From positions 1-41,120 of the forward strand of contig DASUFI010000052.1 in assembly GCA_036274635.1 (NCBI GenBank): a DNA stretch of 41,120 nucleotides, written 5' to 3'. The stretch comes from DASUFI01 sp036274635. GTDB lineage: Bacteria; Planctomycetota; B15-G4. Both the position numbers and the translations under genes were made by a program. Positions within the stretch are counted from its first letter, which is position 1. Each line of letters starts with the position of its first letter. Below, piece after piece: positions 24,217 to 33,672 of the stretch. The notes under the pieces were generated by a model. The model ran no database searches. It worked only from the letters and a program-made list of their open reading frames with translations, and was not told the DNA's origin.

Positions 24217-25221
24217 GTGCGAGCCCTCGTCTCCAACACGGACAAGTCCTGGTTCGACTTCCTGCTCGACCTCGCGCGCAAGACGGGCGAGTCCAGGTCC
24301 GCGTCCCCGCACGCAGGCGGCGCGGGTCAGCCTCCCGCCGCGCCACGGCTCGACGAAGTCAACTTCTGGCGGCCGCGGGATCAGCAAGCGCTGAAGTCGA
24401 TCCAGCCGGGCGATCCATTCTTCCTGCGGCTGAAGCGGCCGCACTACCGGATCGCGGGTTGGGGATTCTTCGCGCAGTGGAGACTGCTGCCCTTCTCCTT
24501 GGCGTGGGAGCTCTTCGGCGAGAAGAACGGCGCGGCCGAGTTCGGAGCGTTTCGCCGGAACGTGCAGCGGCTGCGCGGCGATGACCCGGCTGCGCCCGGC
24601 GCGCTGCCGCTCGGTTGCGTGGTGCTCCGTGACGTGACCTTCCTGCCCGAGGATCGATGGCTGCAGTGGGGGGCTACGCGCGACTGGGCCAGGAACATCG
24701 TGACCGAGAAGGCCTACGCCCTGGGCGCCGGTGCGGGCCGGGAGCTCGCGAGCCTCCTCCAGTCGAATGCGGCCCAGTCGCCGCCCGATCTCGAGGGGGA
24801 GTTCCAGCTGCTCGATGTCGACGACCGGACGTGGGAGCGCCGGCTCGTGGCGCAGCGCGACGCCCAGGGGACGTTCCGGTCGCGGCTGCTCGAGGCTTAC
24901 GGCAACCGCTGCGCGCTGACGGGCGAGCGCGTGGTGCCCGTCCTCGAGGCGGCGCACATCCAGCCGTACCTGGGACCGGCGAGCAACCACGTGCAGAACG
25001 GCATCCTGCTGAAGGCCGACCTGCACAAGCTCTACGACGCGGGGTACGTGGACATCACGCCGGATTACAAATTCCGGGTGAGCGAGCGCGTCGAGGAGGA
25101 GTTCGAGAACGGGAGGGAGTACTACGCGCTCGTCGGGAGAGAGGTGAGGCGACCCGGGGAGGAGAAGTACTGGCCGAGCCGGGACGCCCTGGCGTGGCAC
25201 GGGGAGAGGATGTATCGGTGA
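24217..25221 (+). CDS. HNH endonuclease with EVE/PUA-like N-terminal domain
   Basis: 334 residues from a GTG. The first 160 residues (VNFWRPRDQQALKSIQPGDP, FFLRLKRPHYRIAGWGFF) resemble EVE/PUA-type domains that read modified bases. The C-terminal HNH nuclease reads CALTGERVVPVLEAAHIQPY, then NHVQNGILLKADLHKLYDAG, with the His-Asn-Lys/His metal-binding pattern. This architecture is usual in modification-dependent restriction enzymes that cut DNA carrying modified bases. It is therefore a likely stand-alone anti-phage restriction gene at the edge of the island. Ribosome site weak (AAGG 14 bases upstream). Confidence 0.82.
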   Translation: MRALVSNTDKSWFDFLLDLARKTGESRSASPHAGGAGQPPAAPRLDEVNFWRPRDQQALKSIQPGDPFFLRLKRPHYRIAGWGFFAQWRLLPFSLAWELFGEKNGAAEFGAFRRNVQRLRGDDPAAPGALPLGCVVLRDVTFLPEDRWLQWGATRDWARNIVTEKAYALGAGAGRELASLLQSNAAQSPPDLEGEFQLLDVDDRTWERRLVAQRDAQGTFRSRLLEAYGNRCALTGERVVPVLEAAHIQPYLGPASNHVQNGILLKADLHKLYDAGYVDITPDYKFRVSERVEEEFENGREYYALVGREVRRPGEEKYWPSRDALAWHGERMYR

Positions 25222-25419
25222 GCGGGTCTGGCGGGGGCGGGCTCGTCTGGCGCGGAGCCGAACGTCACCGCACGGCCGGTGCCGGGGAGACGGAACGTCC
25301 GAGTACGTCGAAAGCCCGGGGTGTGCCTCGCATGGTCACCGCGGCTTGGTGAGTCGCGCCAGCCGGTCGCACAGCTCATCCCGGTAGCGGCGCAGTTCCG
25401 TCGCGGGCAGGCCCGCAAC

Positions 25420-25615
25420 CCGCGCGCATCCGGCCCGATGGGCAAGCGCTTGAGCGTCCAGGCCAGGACCGCGGGACTGAAGCCGGGCCGGCCGACTCAG
25501 CAGGCCGGCCAGCCGCAGGGGGAAGTCGTGGAACGGCCCGACCGACCGGTCCTCGTCGATCACGACGAGCATGTGGACGTCGCTGTCGGGGCGGAAGACG
25601 TCGCGCGCTGCTGCG
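25420..25615 (-). pseudogene. Relic of an MNT nucleotidyltransferase
   Basis: The minus strand reads RDVFRPDSDVHMLVVIDEDR and SVGPFHDFPLRLAGLLSRPA, clearly related to the intact gene at 10606-10911 (RADFRPDSDVDLLVVFDKDR). The GS motif is lost, the second catalytic Asp is His, and the C-terminus runs out of frame. It is inactive. The region 25222-25419 shows no other gene. Confidence 0.6.
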
Positions 25616-25636
25616 TATGATCGTCGCCTGCGTCGC

Positions 25637-27312
25637 ATGTCCCCTCCCACCCGCGCCCGCCGCCTCGCTCCCGACGACATATCCGCCTTCGTCGGCCAGC
25701 TCTTCTCCACCTCCCGCAGTCGTCCGATCATCGCCCTGACGACGCACGTCCGCGAGCCGCGCCCGCCCATCGACGCCGATCGCCTCGCCTCGGAGCTGCG
25801 CGATCACGCCGACGTCGTCGTGCTCGAGACGGGCGATGCCACCTGGTCGCTCAGCAGCGCGCTGCCGCCGCGGTTCGACGTCTATGGCGGCGCCGCGCGC
25901 ATCTGGTGGCCGGGGCTGACGGCGGGCGACGACCCGCGCCGCCATCCGCTCCTGTTCGTCTACGGGCCGCAGGACGTGCCGCGGGTCGAGGCGCGGCTCC
26001 GCGCGGCGATCCTGGAGCAGGAGGGGCGGACAGGGAGTGGGGAGCCGCGGGGCGAGCCGACGGAGCCGCGACGGTCCGACCGGCCCGAAGCGCCGCGGGC
26101 GGAGCCCGGGTTGGACGTCGCCGAGGCCCGGCTGGTCGAGGTCGGCGAGCACGCCGTGGTGGTGGAGGTGGCCGGTGTGCGGCACCTCGTGGCACCCGAA
26201 AACTGCCGGCCCGAGGACGTGCCCGCCGACATCCGCCCCGGGCACGAGCTGCGCGTGCGCCGCACGGACCGCACCTTCGACGGCCTGCCGGTGGTCGAGG
26301 TGCGCGACGTGCCCCAGGACCCCTGGCGCCGGCTCACCGAGGTCTACCAGCCGGGCGACGTGGTGCGCGGCCGGGTGTCCCGCGTCGAGGACCGCTACGT
26401 GCTCGTCGAGGTGCTGCCGGGCGCGGCCCTCATCGCGATGATCTCCGAGCTGGACTGGAGCTTCGTGCCCTCGCCCGCCGAGCTCTTCGCGGTGGGGGAC
26501 CGGGTGAAGGCGAAGATCCTCACCCTCGAGCCGGAGCGGCACCGCGGGTCGCTGTCGATCAAGCAGGCGTACGAGAGCGCGGCCCTGCGGCGGTGGCGCC
26601 GGGGCTGGGGCAGGCGCCGTTCGGCGGCGACGAGGGCGGCCCGGGCGAGGTCGTCGCCGAGGCCGAGATCCCCGGCGCGTGGGCCTCGGGTGCGCGCGCG
26701 GGTGGCGGGAGCCAGCCTGCCGAGGAGACGGCAGACCTGGAGCACGAGCTCACGGCGGCGCTCGAGGACCGCGCCGAGCTGCTGGAGGCCAACCGCGCGC
26801 TCAAGGCGCAGGTGGCCGAGCTGCGGCGAGACGTGCGGTCGGGCGAGGATCGCCTGCGGGACCTGCAGAGCCGCGTGGCCGGCGGCCTCGATCCGCTCGA
26901 GTCCGAGGCGGCCTTCCTCGCGGCCGTGCGCGTCGCCTACGCGCGCCGCTTCGACGAGGGCGAGCGGCAGCGGTACCCGCTGGCGCGCATGCGGCTGGGG
27001 CGCGAGTTCCTGAACCGCCTGCGCAGGCTCGAAGGGGTCTCGCTCGACAAGCTCGTGGACGTCTGCGCGCAAGTGGCCTGCCAGAGGGCACCGGAGATCA
27101 AGGCGCGCGAAGTGCACCAGCTCAAGTCGGGACTCGCGGGCGCGCCCTCACGCGAACGCGCCTCCGACGGCGCGCGGGCCTGGCGCTGTTCGCTGCAGGA
27201 CGGGACGCCTTCGGCGCGGCGGCTGCATTGGTGGGACGTGCCGGGCCGGGAGGGCCGGGTGATCGAGTTCGCGAGCGTGGGGGTGCATGACGATTACTCG
27301 ATTCCGGAGTGA
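25637..27312 (+). pseudogene. S1-domain and coiled-coil protein gene, frameshifted
   Basis: Two frames make one protein of about 558 residues. From the ATG at 25637, frame one gives an N-terminal domain (DDISAFVGQLFSTSRSRPII, VVVLETGDATWSLSSALPPR), a linker, and an S1 RNA-binding domain (VYQPGDVVRGRVSRVEDRYV ... VGDRVKAKIL). Protein-like sequence then moves, at about 26575-26600, to the frame one base back, which gives a helical coiled-coil part (EETADLEHELTAALEDRAEL), a helical domain and the tail WWDVPGREGRVIEF. No slippery heptamer is visible, so a one-base loss or a sequence error is likely. A TATGAT (25615-25620) could be its -10 box. It ends 85 bases before the SNF2 gene and shares its direction, so it may be part of that operon. 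Confidence 0.7.
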
Positions 27313-27397
27313 GCACGGAAGGCTGGGGCGCTGGCGGGCCGCACCGGGCTGGCCGAGCTGGGTCGAAAGCCACCGCCGGACGTAGAATCGCGACGGG

Positions 27398-30325
27398 ATG
27401 TCGGGCTCTCCACCAACTGTCACCCCTCACCAGTCCGCCTACTTCGGCCATGCCCTGACGCTCGCGTCTCCCGCTGGCACGGTGGCCGGCCTGTCGCGCT
27501 CCATTGCCGGTGCTCGCGTCGACCTGAACCCGCACCAGGTAGACGCCGCGCTTTTCGCCCTGCGCTCGCCCCTGAGTCGCGGCGTGCTGCTGGCCGACGA
27601 GGTCGGTCTCGGCAAGACGATCGAGGCCGGCATCGTGATCTCGCAGCGCTGGGCCGAGCGCCACCGGCGCGTGCTGCTCGTGGTACCGGCCACGTTGCGC
27701 AAGCAATGGGAGCAGGAGCTGGCCGAGAAGTTCCTGCTGCCGGCCGTCGTGATGGACTCGCGCGCCTTCGGTGCCGCTGTCGAGGCCGGCGTCGCGAACC
27801 CCTTCGAGGCCGACCGCCTCGTGATCTGTTCCTACCAGTTCGCGGCGGCACATCAGGCCGAGGTAGCCCTGGTGCCTTGGGACCTCGTGGTCATCGACGA
27901 GGCCCACCGCCTGCGCAACGTCTACAAGACTTCGAGCAAGATCGCCAGGGCGCTGGTGGACGCCATCGGCCAGCGCAACAAGCTGCTGCTCACCGCCACG
28001 CCGCTGCAGAACTCGCTGATGGAGCTGTTCGGCCTCGTCAGCGTCATCGACCCGCAGGTCTTCGGCGACGTGGAAGGTTTCCGCGAGACCTTCGCCGCCG
28101 AGCCTGACGAGCTGGCCCGCAACGCGATGCTCCGAGAGCGCCTCGCGCCGCTGTGCATCCGCACGCTTCGCAAGCAAGTCCAGGAACACATCATGTTCAC
28201 GCGGCGCCTGCCGCTGACGCAGGACTTCCGGCCGGGCGACAAGGAGCAGGAGCTGTACGACCGCGTCAGCGAGTACCTTCAGCGGGATACCCTGCAGGCG
28301 CTGGCCACGGCTCAGCGTGCGCTGATCACGCTGGTCCTGCGCAAGCTGCTGGCCTCGTCCACGTTTGCGATCGGGGCCACGCTGCACCGACTCGCGGGGC
28401 GGCTGGTGCGCGAGCACGCGGGCGTGTTGAAGGCCAACCCGCCGCCGCCTCCGCCGAACGGGCCGTACATGTTGGACGGCGAGCCACCTCCATACGACCC
28501 GTACCCGCCGGGGCTGGTCGACGACGACGACCTCGAGGGCGTCGAGGAGATCGAGGACGAACTGGCCGTCACGGAAGAGGGCGAGAAGCCGGCAGCGACC
28601 CCACACCTCGCCGCCGCCATCCGCACTGAGATCGCGGAGCTGCGAGCGCTGGCGGACCTTGCCGACCGCATCAAGGTCAACGCCAAGGGCGAGGCCCTTA
28701 TCCCGGCGCTGGAGACCGCCTTCCGGCACGCGGCGACGACCGGCGCCCCGCGCAAGGCCGTGATCTTCACCGAGTCACGCCGCACGCAGCGCTACCTCAT
28801 CGAGCTGCTGAACTCGCGCGGCTACGATGGTCAGGTGCTCACGCTGAGCGGAACCAACGACGACCCCCTGGCCCGCGAGGTCTACGCGCGCTGGAAGGCC
28901 AAACACGCGGCCGATGACGCGCCCCTCTCGCGCGCGGTCGAGATCAAGGCCGCACTGGTGGACGAATTCCGCGAGCGGGCCACGGTGCTGGTGGCCACCG
29001 AGGCCGCGGCCGAGGGAGTGAACCTGCAGTTCTGCTCGCTGGTCATCAACTACGACCTGCCGTGGAACCCGCAGCGGGTGGAGCAGCGCATCGGGCGCTG
29101 CCACCGCTACGGCCAGAAGCACGACGTAGCCGTGCTCAACTTCCTGAACCGCCGGAACGAGGCGGACGTACTGGTCTACGAGCTGCTCGACCAGAAGTTC
29201 AAGTTGTTCGACGGCGTCTTCGGCGTGAGCGACGAGGTGCTCGGTGCGCTCGAGGCCGGCGTGGACATCGAGAAGCGCATCGCGCAGGTCTACCAGTCGT
29301 GCCGTACGGCGGAGCAGATCCGCGAGGCCTTCGCGAAGTTGCGGGCCGAGCTGGACGGCCAGATCCAGGCGCGGCTGGAGACCACGCGGCAGGCGCTGCT
29401 CGAGCACGTGGACGACGAGGTCCGGGCGCGGCTGCGCACGCACGAGGCCGCGACGCAGCGCACGCTGGACGAGCGCGGCCGCTGGCTGCTGGGCGTGACG
29501 CGCGCCGAGGCCGGCGCCGACGTGGACGTGGACCCGGAGCGGGCGCGGTTCCGCTACCGCGGCGCGCTGGCGCCGGCCGGCGACTACGACCTCGACTGGC
29601 GCGCGGCGGAGCGGACGGGTGCGGTGTTCTACCGGCAGGAGCACCCGCTGGCCGAGCGGCTGATCGAGGCCGCGTGCCGGCGCGCGCCGCCGCCGGCCGA
29701 GCTGGTCTTCGACTACGCGGCGCACGGCTCCGTGGTCAGCGTGCTCAAGCCGCTGGTCGGGCAGTCGGGCTGGCTGGAAGTCTCGCGGCTGACGGTGGTG
29801 GCGCTGGACCGGCAGGAGTACCTGCTGCTGGCGGGGCGCACGGATGGTGGCGAGGCGGTGGACGACGAGACGTTTCGCAAGTTGCTCCTGCTGCCGGCGC
29901 GCGAGGCCGGGCCGGCGCCGGAGCCGCGGCCGGATCTCTCGGCGCTGCGCGAGGCCGTACTCGCCGAGCGGCTGCGCGAGGTGGACGAGCGCAGCCGACG
30001 GCTCGTGGACGAGGAGATCCTCAAGCTGGATCGGTGGGCGGAGGATCTGAAGGCCGGGCTGGAGCGAGAGCTGAGGGAGATCGACCGACAGTTGCGTGAG
30101 GCAAGGCGCACGGCGACGCTCGCGCCGACGTTGGCGGAGAAGCTGCAGGCGCAGAAGGCCGTTCGGGCGCTGGAGACGACGCGCAGCCGCAAGCGAAGGG
30201 ATCTGTTCGACGCGCAGGACAAGATCGACGCGCGGCGGGATGAGCTGATCGCGGGGATCGAGCGGCAGCTCGGGCAGCGGCACGAAGTGCAGGGGGTGTT
30301 CTTGTGCCGGTGGCGAGTGGCCTAA
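27398..30325 (+). CDS. SNF2-family DNA helicase/translocase
   Basis: 975 residues. The first RecA lobe has the Walker A motif ADEVGLGKTIEAG (66-78) and DEAH at 167-170; LLLTATPLQN is motif III. An acidic, proline-rich insert (about 345-395) separates the lobes. The second lobe has AVIFTESRRTQRYL, VATEAAAEGVNLQFC (motif V) and QRIGRCHRYGQ (motif VI). The C-terminal 300 residues are mostly long charged helices (LREVDERSRRLVDEEILKLD). It should use ATP to move on double-stranded DNA. Similar helicases occur in DISARM (DrmD) and other restriction-based systems. TAGAAT at 27383-27388 may be its -10 box. GC is about 70%, unlike the next gene. Confidence 0.9.
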   Translation: MSGSPPTVTPHQSAYFGHALTLASPAGTVAGLSRSIAGARVDLNPHQVDAALFALRSPLSRGVLLADEVGLGKTIEAGIVISQRWAERHRRVLLVVPATLRKQWEQELAEKFLLPAVVMDSRAFGAAVEAGVANPFEADRLVICSYQFAAAHQAEVALVPWDLVVIDEAHRLRNVYKTSSKIARALVDAIGQRNKLLLTATPLQNSLMELFGLVSVIDPQVFGDVEGFRETFAAEPDELARNAMLRERLAPLCIRTLRKQVQEHIMFTRRLPLTQDFRPGDKEQELYDRVSEYLQRDTLQALATAQRALITLVLRKLLASSTFAIGATLHRLAGRLVREHAGVLKANPPPPPPNGPYMLDGEPPPYDPYPPGLVDDDDLEGVEEIEDELAVTEEGEKPAATPHLAAAIRTEIAELRALADLADRIKVNAKGEALIPALETAFRHAATTGAPRKAVIFTESRRTQRYLIELLNSRGYDGQVLTLSGTNDDPLAREVYARWKAKHAADDAPLSRAVEIKAALVDEFRERATVLVATEAAAEGVNLQFCSLVINYDLPWNPQRVEQRIGRCHRYGQKHDVAVLNFLNRRNEADVLVYELLDQKFKLFDGVFGVSDEVLGALEAGVDIEKRIAQVYQSCRTAEQIREAFAKLRAELDGQIQARLETTRQALLEHVDDEVRARLRTHEAATQRTLDERGRWLLGVTRAEAGADVDVDPERARFRYRGALAPAGDYDLDWRAAERTGAVFYRQEHPLAERLIEAACRRAPPPAELVFDYAAHGSVVSVLKPLVGQSGWLEVSRLTVVALDRQEYLLLAGRTDGGEAVDDETFRKLLLLPAREAGPAPEPRPDLSALREAVLAERLREVDERSRRLVDEEILKLDRWAEDLKAGLERELREIDRQLREARRTATLAPTLAEKLQAQKAVRALETTRSRKRRDLFDAQDKIDARRDELIAGIERQLGQRHEVQGVFLCRWRVA

Positions 30326-30359
30326 TCACAGTTCGCCGAACCGGTTCAGTGGAGGATCC

Positions 30360-31643
30360 GTGATCAAGCTTAGGACTCGAAACATCTTCGTTCCCGGCGG
30401 CCAGCCAGAATATACGTACGTCGCCCGTGACGAGCACGGCTTGGAAGCTGAACTCCGATCGGCATCAGATAATCTGTGCAAACTTGTAGCGGTGACCGGT
30501 CCCACAAAGTCAGGGAAGTCGGTTCTCACGAAGCGCGTGTATCCGAAGTCAGACGCCGTGTGGATCGATGGTGGCTCCGTTAAGTCGGAAGATGATCTCT
30601 GGAGCCAGGTCGTCGACCAGCTAAGCGGGGCCACAGCTACGGCCACAACGACGGAGCACACTGGGACGACGACCGGATCAGCCGAAGGCGCCGGAGAGAT
30701 CGGTGTGCCTTTCCTAACAAAGGCCTCCGGAAGAGTCACTGCGTCTCACGCCCACGCCAAGCGAGTCGGCTCGGTCACGAGTCGAGAGGTAACTCTGCGT
30801 GCGGCAGCCCTGCGGCAACTTGAGGCATCTAAGAAGCCTCTTGTCATCGACGATTTCCACTATCTATCGCCAGAGCTTCAAGGCGCAATAGTTAGGGCGG
30901 TCAAGGCATTGGTATTTGCAGGTCACCCCGTTGTCTTGCTAGCCATTCCACATCGTCGTTATGACGCCGTGCGCGTGGAACGCGAGATGACCGGCCGAGT
31001 GCACCAGATAGGCATTCCCGCATGGACCATTTCCGAGCTGCGGACCATTCCGAGTGTTGGGCTCCCGCTACTGAACGCCACCATCGATGATTCAGTCTTG
31101 GCGCTCTTTCTCAACGAATCCCTAGGTAGTCCTCATCTGGTCCAGGAATTCTTCAGGGAGTACTGCATAAAGGGAGGCGTCGAAGAGACGCGCCCGATGA
31201 AAGCTCCGATTACAGCGGCCGCGTCTCCTCAGGATCTGCTGACTGCGATTGCAGCGAACCTCAGCCGCCCGGTGTTCGATGCACTGGCGAGGGGCCCGCG
31301 AGAGCGCACGAAGCGCCTCTCGAGAGCCTTTCGCGACGGGCGAAGTGGCGATATCTACTTCGCAGTACTAAACGCTATCGCGGTGAAGAAGCCTGGAGTC
31401 GGCCGCCTTGAGTACAGCGAAATACGTGATGCATTGAATGAGCTCCTCCAGAAGCTTCCGCAGGCTCACGAGATTTCACGTGTGCTTGAGCATATGGCAA
31501 CTATTCGCGCAGATCAGGAGGCTTCCGCACCCGTTCTTGACTGGGACAAGGAGCATCGGCGCTTGCATATAACGGATCCATACTTCGCGTTCTTCCTGCG
31601 CTGGGGCGGCGACGTGTTCCTAGAAGGGCATCATAAGGCGTGA
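30360..31643 (+). CDS. AAA-type ATPase, defence-island associated, function unknown
   Basis: 427 residues from a GTG with GGAGG four bases upstream. Walker A is GPTKSGKS (47-54) and Walker B is PLVIDDFHYL (160-169). A Thr/Gly-rich insert (about 90-125) lies between. The C-terminal half has LGSPHLVQEFFREYCI and a winged-helix-like end (YFAFFLRWGG). It resembles the STAND/ORC-like ATPases found in defence islands. Base composition is clearly lower in GC than the neighbours (sampled lines 53-65%) and ATA codons occur, so the gene came from another source. It lies between the helicase and Mod in the same direction. The role is unknown; it may act as sensor or switch. Confidence 0.8.
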   Translation: MIKLRTRNIFVPGGQPEYTYVARDEHGLEAELRSASDNLCKLVAVTGPTKSGKSVLTKRVYPKSDAVWIDGGSVKSEDDLWSQVVDQLSGATATATTTEHTGTTTGSAEGAGEIGVPFLTKASGRVTASHAHAKRVGSVTSREVTLRAAALRQLEASKKPLVIDDFHYLSPELQGAIVRAVKALVFAGHPVVLLAIPHRRYDAVRVEREMTGRVHQIGIPAWTISELRTIPSVGLPLLNATIDDSVLALFLNESLGSPHLVQEFFREYCIKGGVEETRPMKAPITAAASPQDLLTAIAANLSRPVFDALARGPRERTKRLSRAFRDGRSGDIYFAVLNAIAVKKPGVGRLEYSEIRDALNELLQKLPQAHEISRVLEHMATIRADQEASAPVLDWDKEHRRLHITDPYFAFFLRWGGDVFLEGHHKA

Positions 31644-31759
31644 TTATCGGGGCGCTTGACTCGCTGTTGCGGATGAATGGCACGAGTCGCGCCTTGGGCT
31701 GCAGTATTACAGAGTGCGGCCGCGCCACGGGCGCGTGGGCTTCCCAAGCGGCCACGTAG

Positions 31760-33451
31760 ATGGGAACTAACCCGCGTCTCGAACTCACGTGGATCGGGAA
31801 GGGCGCGCGGCCGAAGCTCGAGCCGCGGGTCCTGCTGTCGGACGAATCGCGCTCGCACCACGCGGCGAGGCGGACGTCGCAGAATGACTGCTTCGACAAC
31901 CGCCTGATCTTCGGAGACAATCTGCTCGCGCTGAAGTCATTGGAACAGGAAGTCGCGGGGAGAGTGAAGTGCGTGTACATCGACCCGCCGTACAACACGG
32001 GGGCGGCGTTCGCTCACTACGATGATGGCGTCGAGCACTCGCTCTGGCTGTCACTTATGCGGGACAGGATTGAGATGCTAGGCCGGCTGCTGTCGGAAGG
32101 AGGATCCATCTGGGTGAGTATCGACGACTCAGAGATGCCCTACCTTCGCGTCCTGATGGACGAACTCCTCGGCCGAAGCAACTTCGTCGCATCGAATGTC
32201 TGGCAGAAGCGGTACTCACGCGAGAATCGGGAGGCAATCGGCGACGTCCATGAATACGTCGTCGTGTACGCCCGTGAACACGAGGTGTTCAAGACCGTTC
32301 GCAATCGTATACCGATGGACGAGAAGAATTCGGCCGTCTACAGGAATCCGAATCACGACCCCAAGGGGCAATGGCGCGGGATTCCGATGACGGCTCAAGG
32401 CTTTCGACCCAATCAGATGTATCCGATCACTTCGCCAAGTGGAGTCGTTCACCGGCCGCCTGAGGGGCGATGCTGGAGTACCACCGAAGACAACTATCTG
32501 CGCCTTCGTGCCGAAGGCCGAATCTACTTTGGAAAGACTGGCGACAGTCAACCCAGCGTGATCCGCTACCTGACAGAGGTCGAAGGAATGGTTCCTTGGA
32601 CTTGGTGGCCACACGATGAGTGCGGCCACACCGACGAGGCAAAGAAGGAGATGCACGAGTTGTTCGGAAAGGTGGACGCATTCGATACGCCGAAGCCAGA
32701 GCGGTTACTCAAGCGCATCATCGAAATCGCGACCAACCCCGGCGACCTCGTCCTCGACTCCTTTGCTGGCTCCGGCACGACCGGCGCCGTCGCCCACAAG
32801 ATGGGCCGGCGCTGGATCATGATCGAGCAGGGCGAGCACTGTCACACGCACATCATTCCGCGGCTGCGCAAGGTCATCGACGGCCAGGATCCCGGCGGCG
32901 TCACGGAGGCGACGGGCTGGAAGGGCGGCGGCGGCTTCCGCTACTTCCGCGTCGCGCCGTCGCTCATGCAGCAGGACCGGTTCGGGAACTGGGTCATCAG
33001 CAGCGAGGTCGGACCGGCGATGCTCGCCGAGGCCGTCTGCAAGCTGGAGGGCTTCCGCTACGAGCCCAGCGAGAGCGTCTGGTGGCAGCACGGCCGCTCG
33101 ACCGAGAACGACTTCCTCTACGTCACCCGCCAGACCCTCGCGCGCGAGGACCTGCAGCGCCTGTCCGACGAGGTCGGCTCCCAGCGGACGTTGCTGGTGA
33201 TGTGCGGAGCGTTCCGCTGCCGCGACCTCTCGGTCTTCCCCAATCTCACGGTGAAGAAGATCCCGCAGGCCGTCCTCGAGCGCTGCGAGTGGGGCAAGGA
33301 CGATTACAGCCTGGCCGTCGCGGCGCTGCCGCCGGCCGAGCCGGAGGCGGCCGCGCCCGCCGCGCCGGCTCCCGCGAAGCCCGGCGGCAAGAAGGGCAAG
33401 GACAAGGCCGCCGGGACGGGGTCGCTGTTCACGCCGAAAGGCGACACATGA
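31760..33451 (+). CDS. Type III-like Mod DNA methyltransferase (beta class)
   Basis: 563 residues. Motif IV DPPYNTG is at 75-81 and motif I DSFAGSGTTG at 333-342, the order of beta-class amino-methyltransferases (N6-adenine or N4-cytosine). The segment between (about 130-310) is the target recognition region. The last 200 residues include an Ala/Pro/Lys-rich tail that ends SLFTPKGD. As in type III systems it should modify one strand and guide Res. Up to about 32730 (residue 323) the GC is low (one sampled line 53%), and from there it is about 70%. The break falls just before motif I, so the catalytic start and recognition part were probably replaced by recombination. Confidence 0.9.
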   Translation: MGTNPRLELTWIGKGARPKLEPRVLLSDESRSHHAARRTSQNDCFDNRLIFGDNLLALKSLEQEVAGRVKCVYIDPPYNTGAAFAHYDDGVEHSLWLSLMRDRIEMLGRLLSEGGSIWVSIDDSEMPYLRVLMDELLGRSNFVASNVWQKRYSRENREAIGDVHEYVVVYAREHEVFKTVRNRIPMDEKNSAVYRNPNHDPKGQWRGIPMTAQGFRPNQMYPITSPSGVVHRPPEGRCWSTTEDNYLRLRAEGRIYFGKTGDSQPSVIRYLTEVEGMVPWTWWPHDECGHTDEAKKEMHELFGKVDAFDTPKPERLLKRIIEIATNPGDLVLDSFAGSGTTGAVAHKMGRRWIMIEQGEHCHTHIIPRLRKVIDGQDPGGVTEATGWKGGGGFRYFRVAPSLMQQDRFGNWVISSEVGPAMLAEAVCKLEGFRYEPSESVWWQHGRSTENDFLYVTRQTLAREDLQRLSDEVGSQRTLLVMCGAFRCRDLSVFPNLTVKKIPQAVLERCEWGKDDYSLAVAALPPAEPEAAAPAAPAPAKPGGKKGKDKAAGTGSLFTPKGDT

Positions 33452-33672
33452 CCGATTCGGCGTAACGGCACGAATCTCCGGCCGACTTGCGTGGGGAAGC
33501 CGACAAGCAACGCACTCACGGAGGGCCGGAACTCAAATGCGAAGATGCCCGAACTGCAACAGACTCCCGCTGCAAGGATCCCACCCAGCGATGATCTCCC
33601 CGACGCGCACCGCTCCTGATGGCAGCCTCCGCCCGGACGGGCTGCCTCGGACGACAGGACAGGAGCGCGGAC
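33452..33672 (+). other. Gap between Mod and RhuM-family genes
   Basis: About 220 bases. A 48-codon frame from an ATG at 33537 begins MRRCPNCNRLPLQG with a CxxC pair, but it has no ribosome site and overlaps the RhuM start; I do not call it a gene. No clear promoter or hairpin is visible. Confidence 0.3.

Noticed and set aside
26575..26600. Programmed -1 frameshift in the S1-domain gene
   Set aside because: No X-XXY-YYZ slippery sequence is present; simple indel or error is more likely.
27398..30325. Assignment of the SNF2 helicase as DISARM DrmD
   Set aside because: Motifs fit SNF2 in general, but DrmA and DrmB are missing and Mod/Res are type III-like, so the DISARM name is not justified.
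30326..30359. GAACCGGTTC palindrome before the ATPase gene as operator
   Set aside because: A 10-base palindrome in such DNA is not unusual and no regulator gene is linked.
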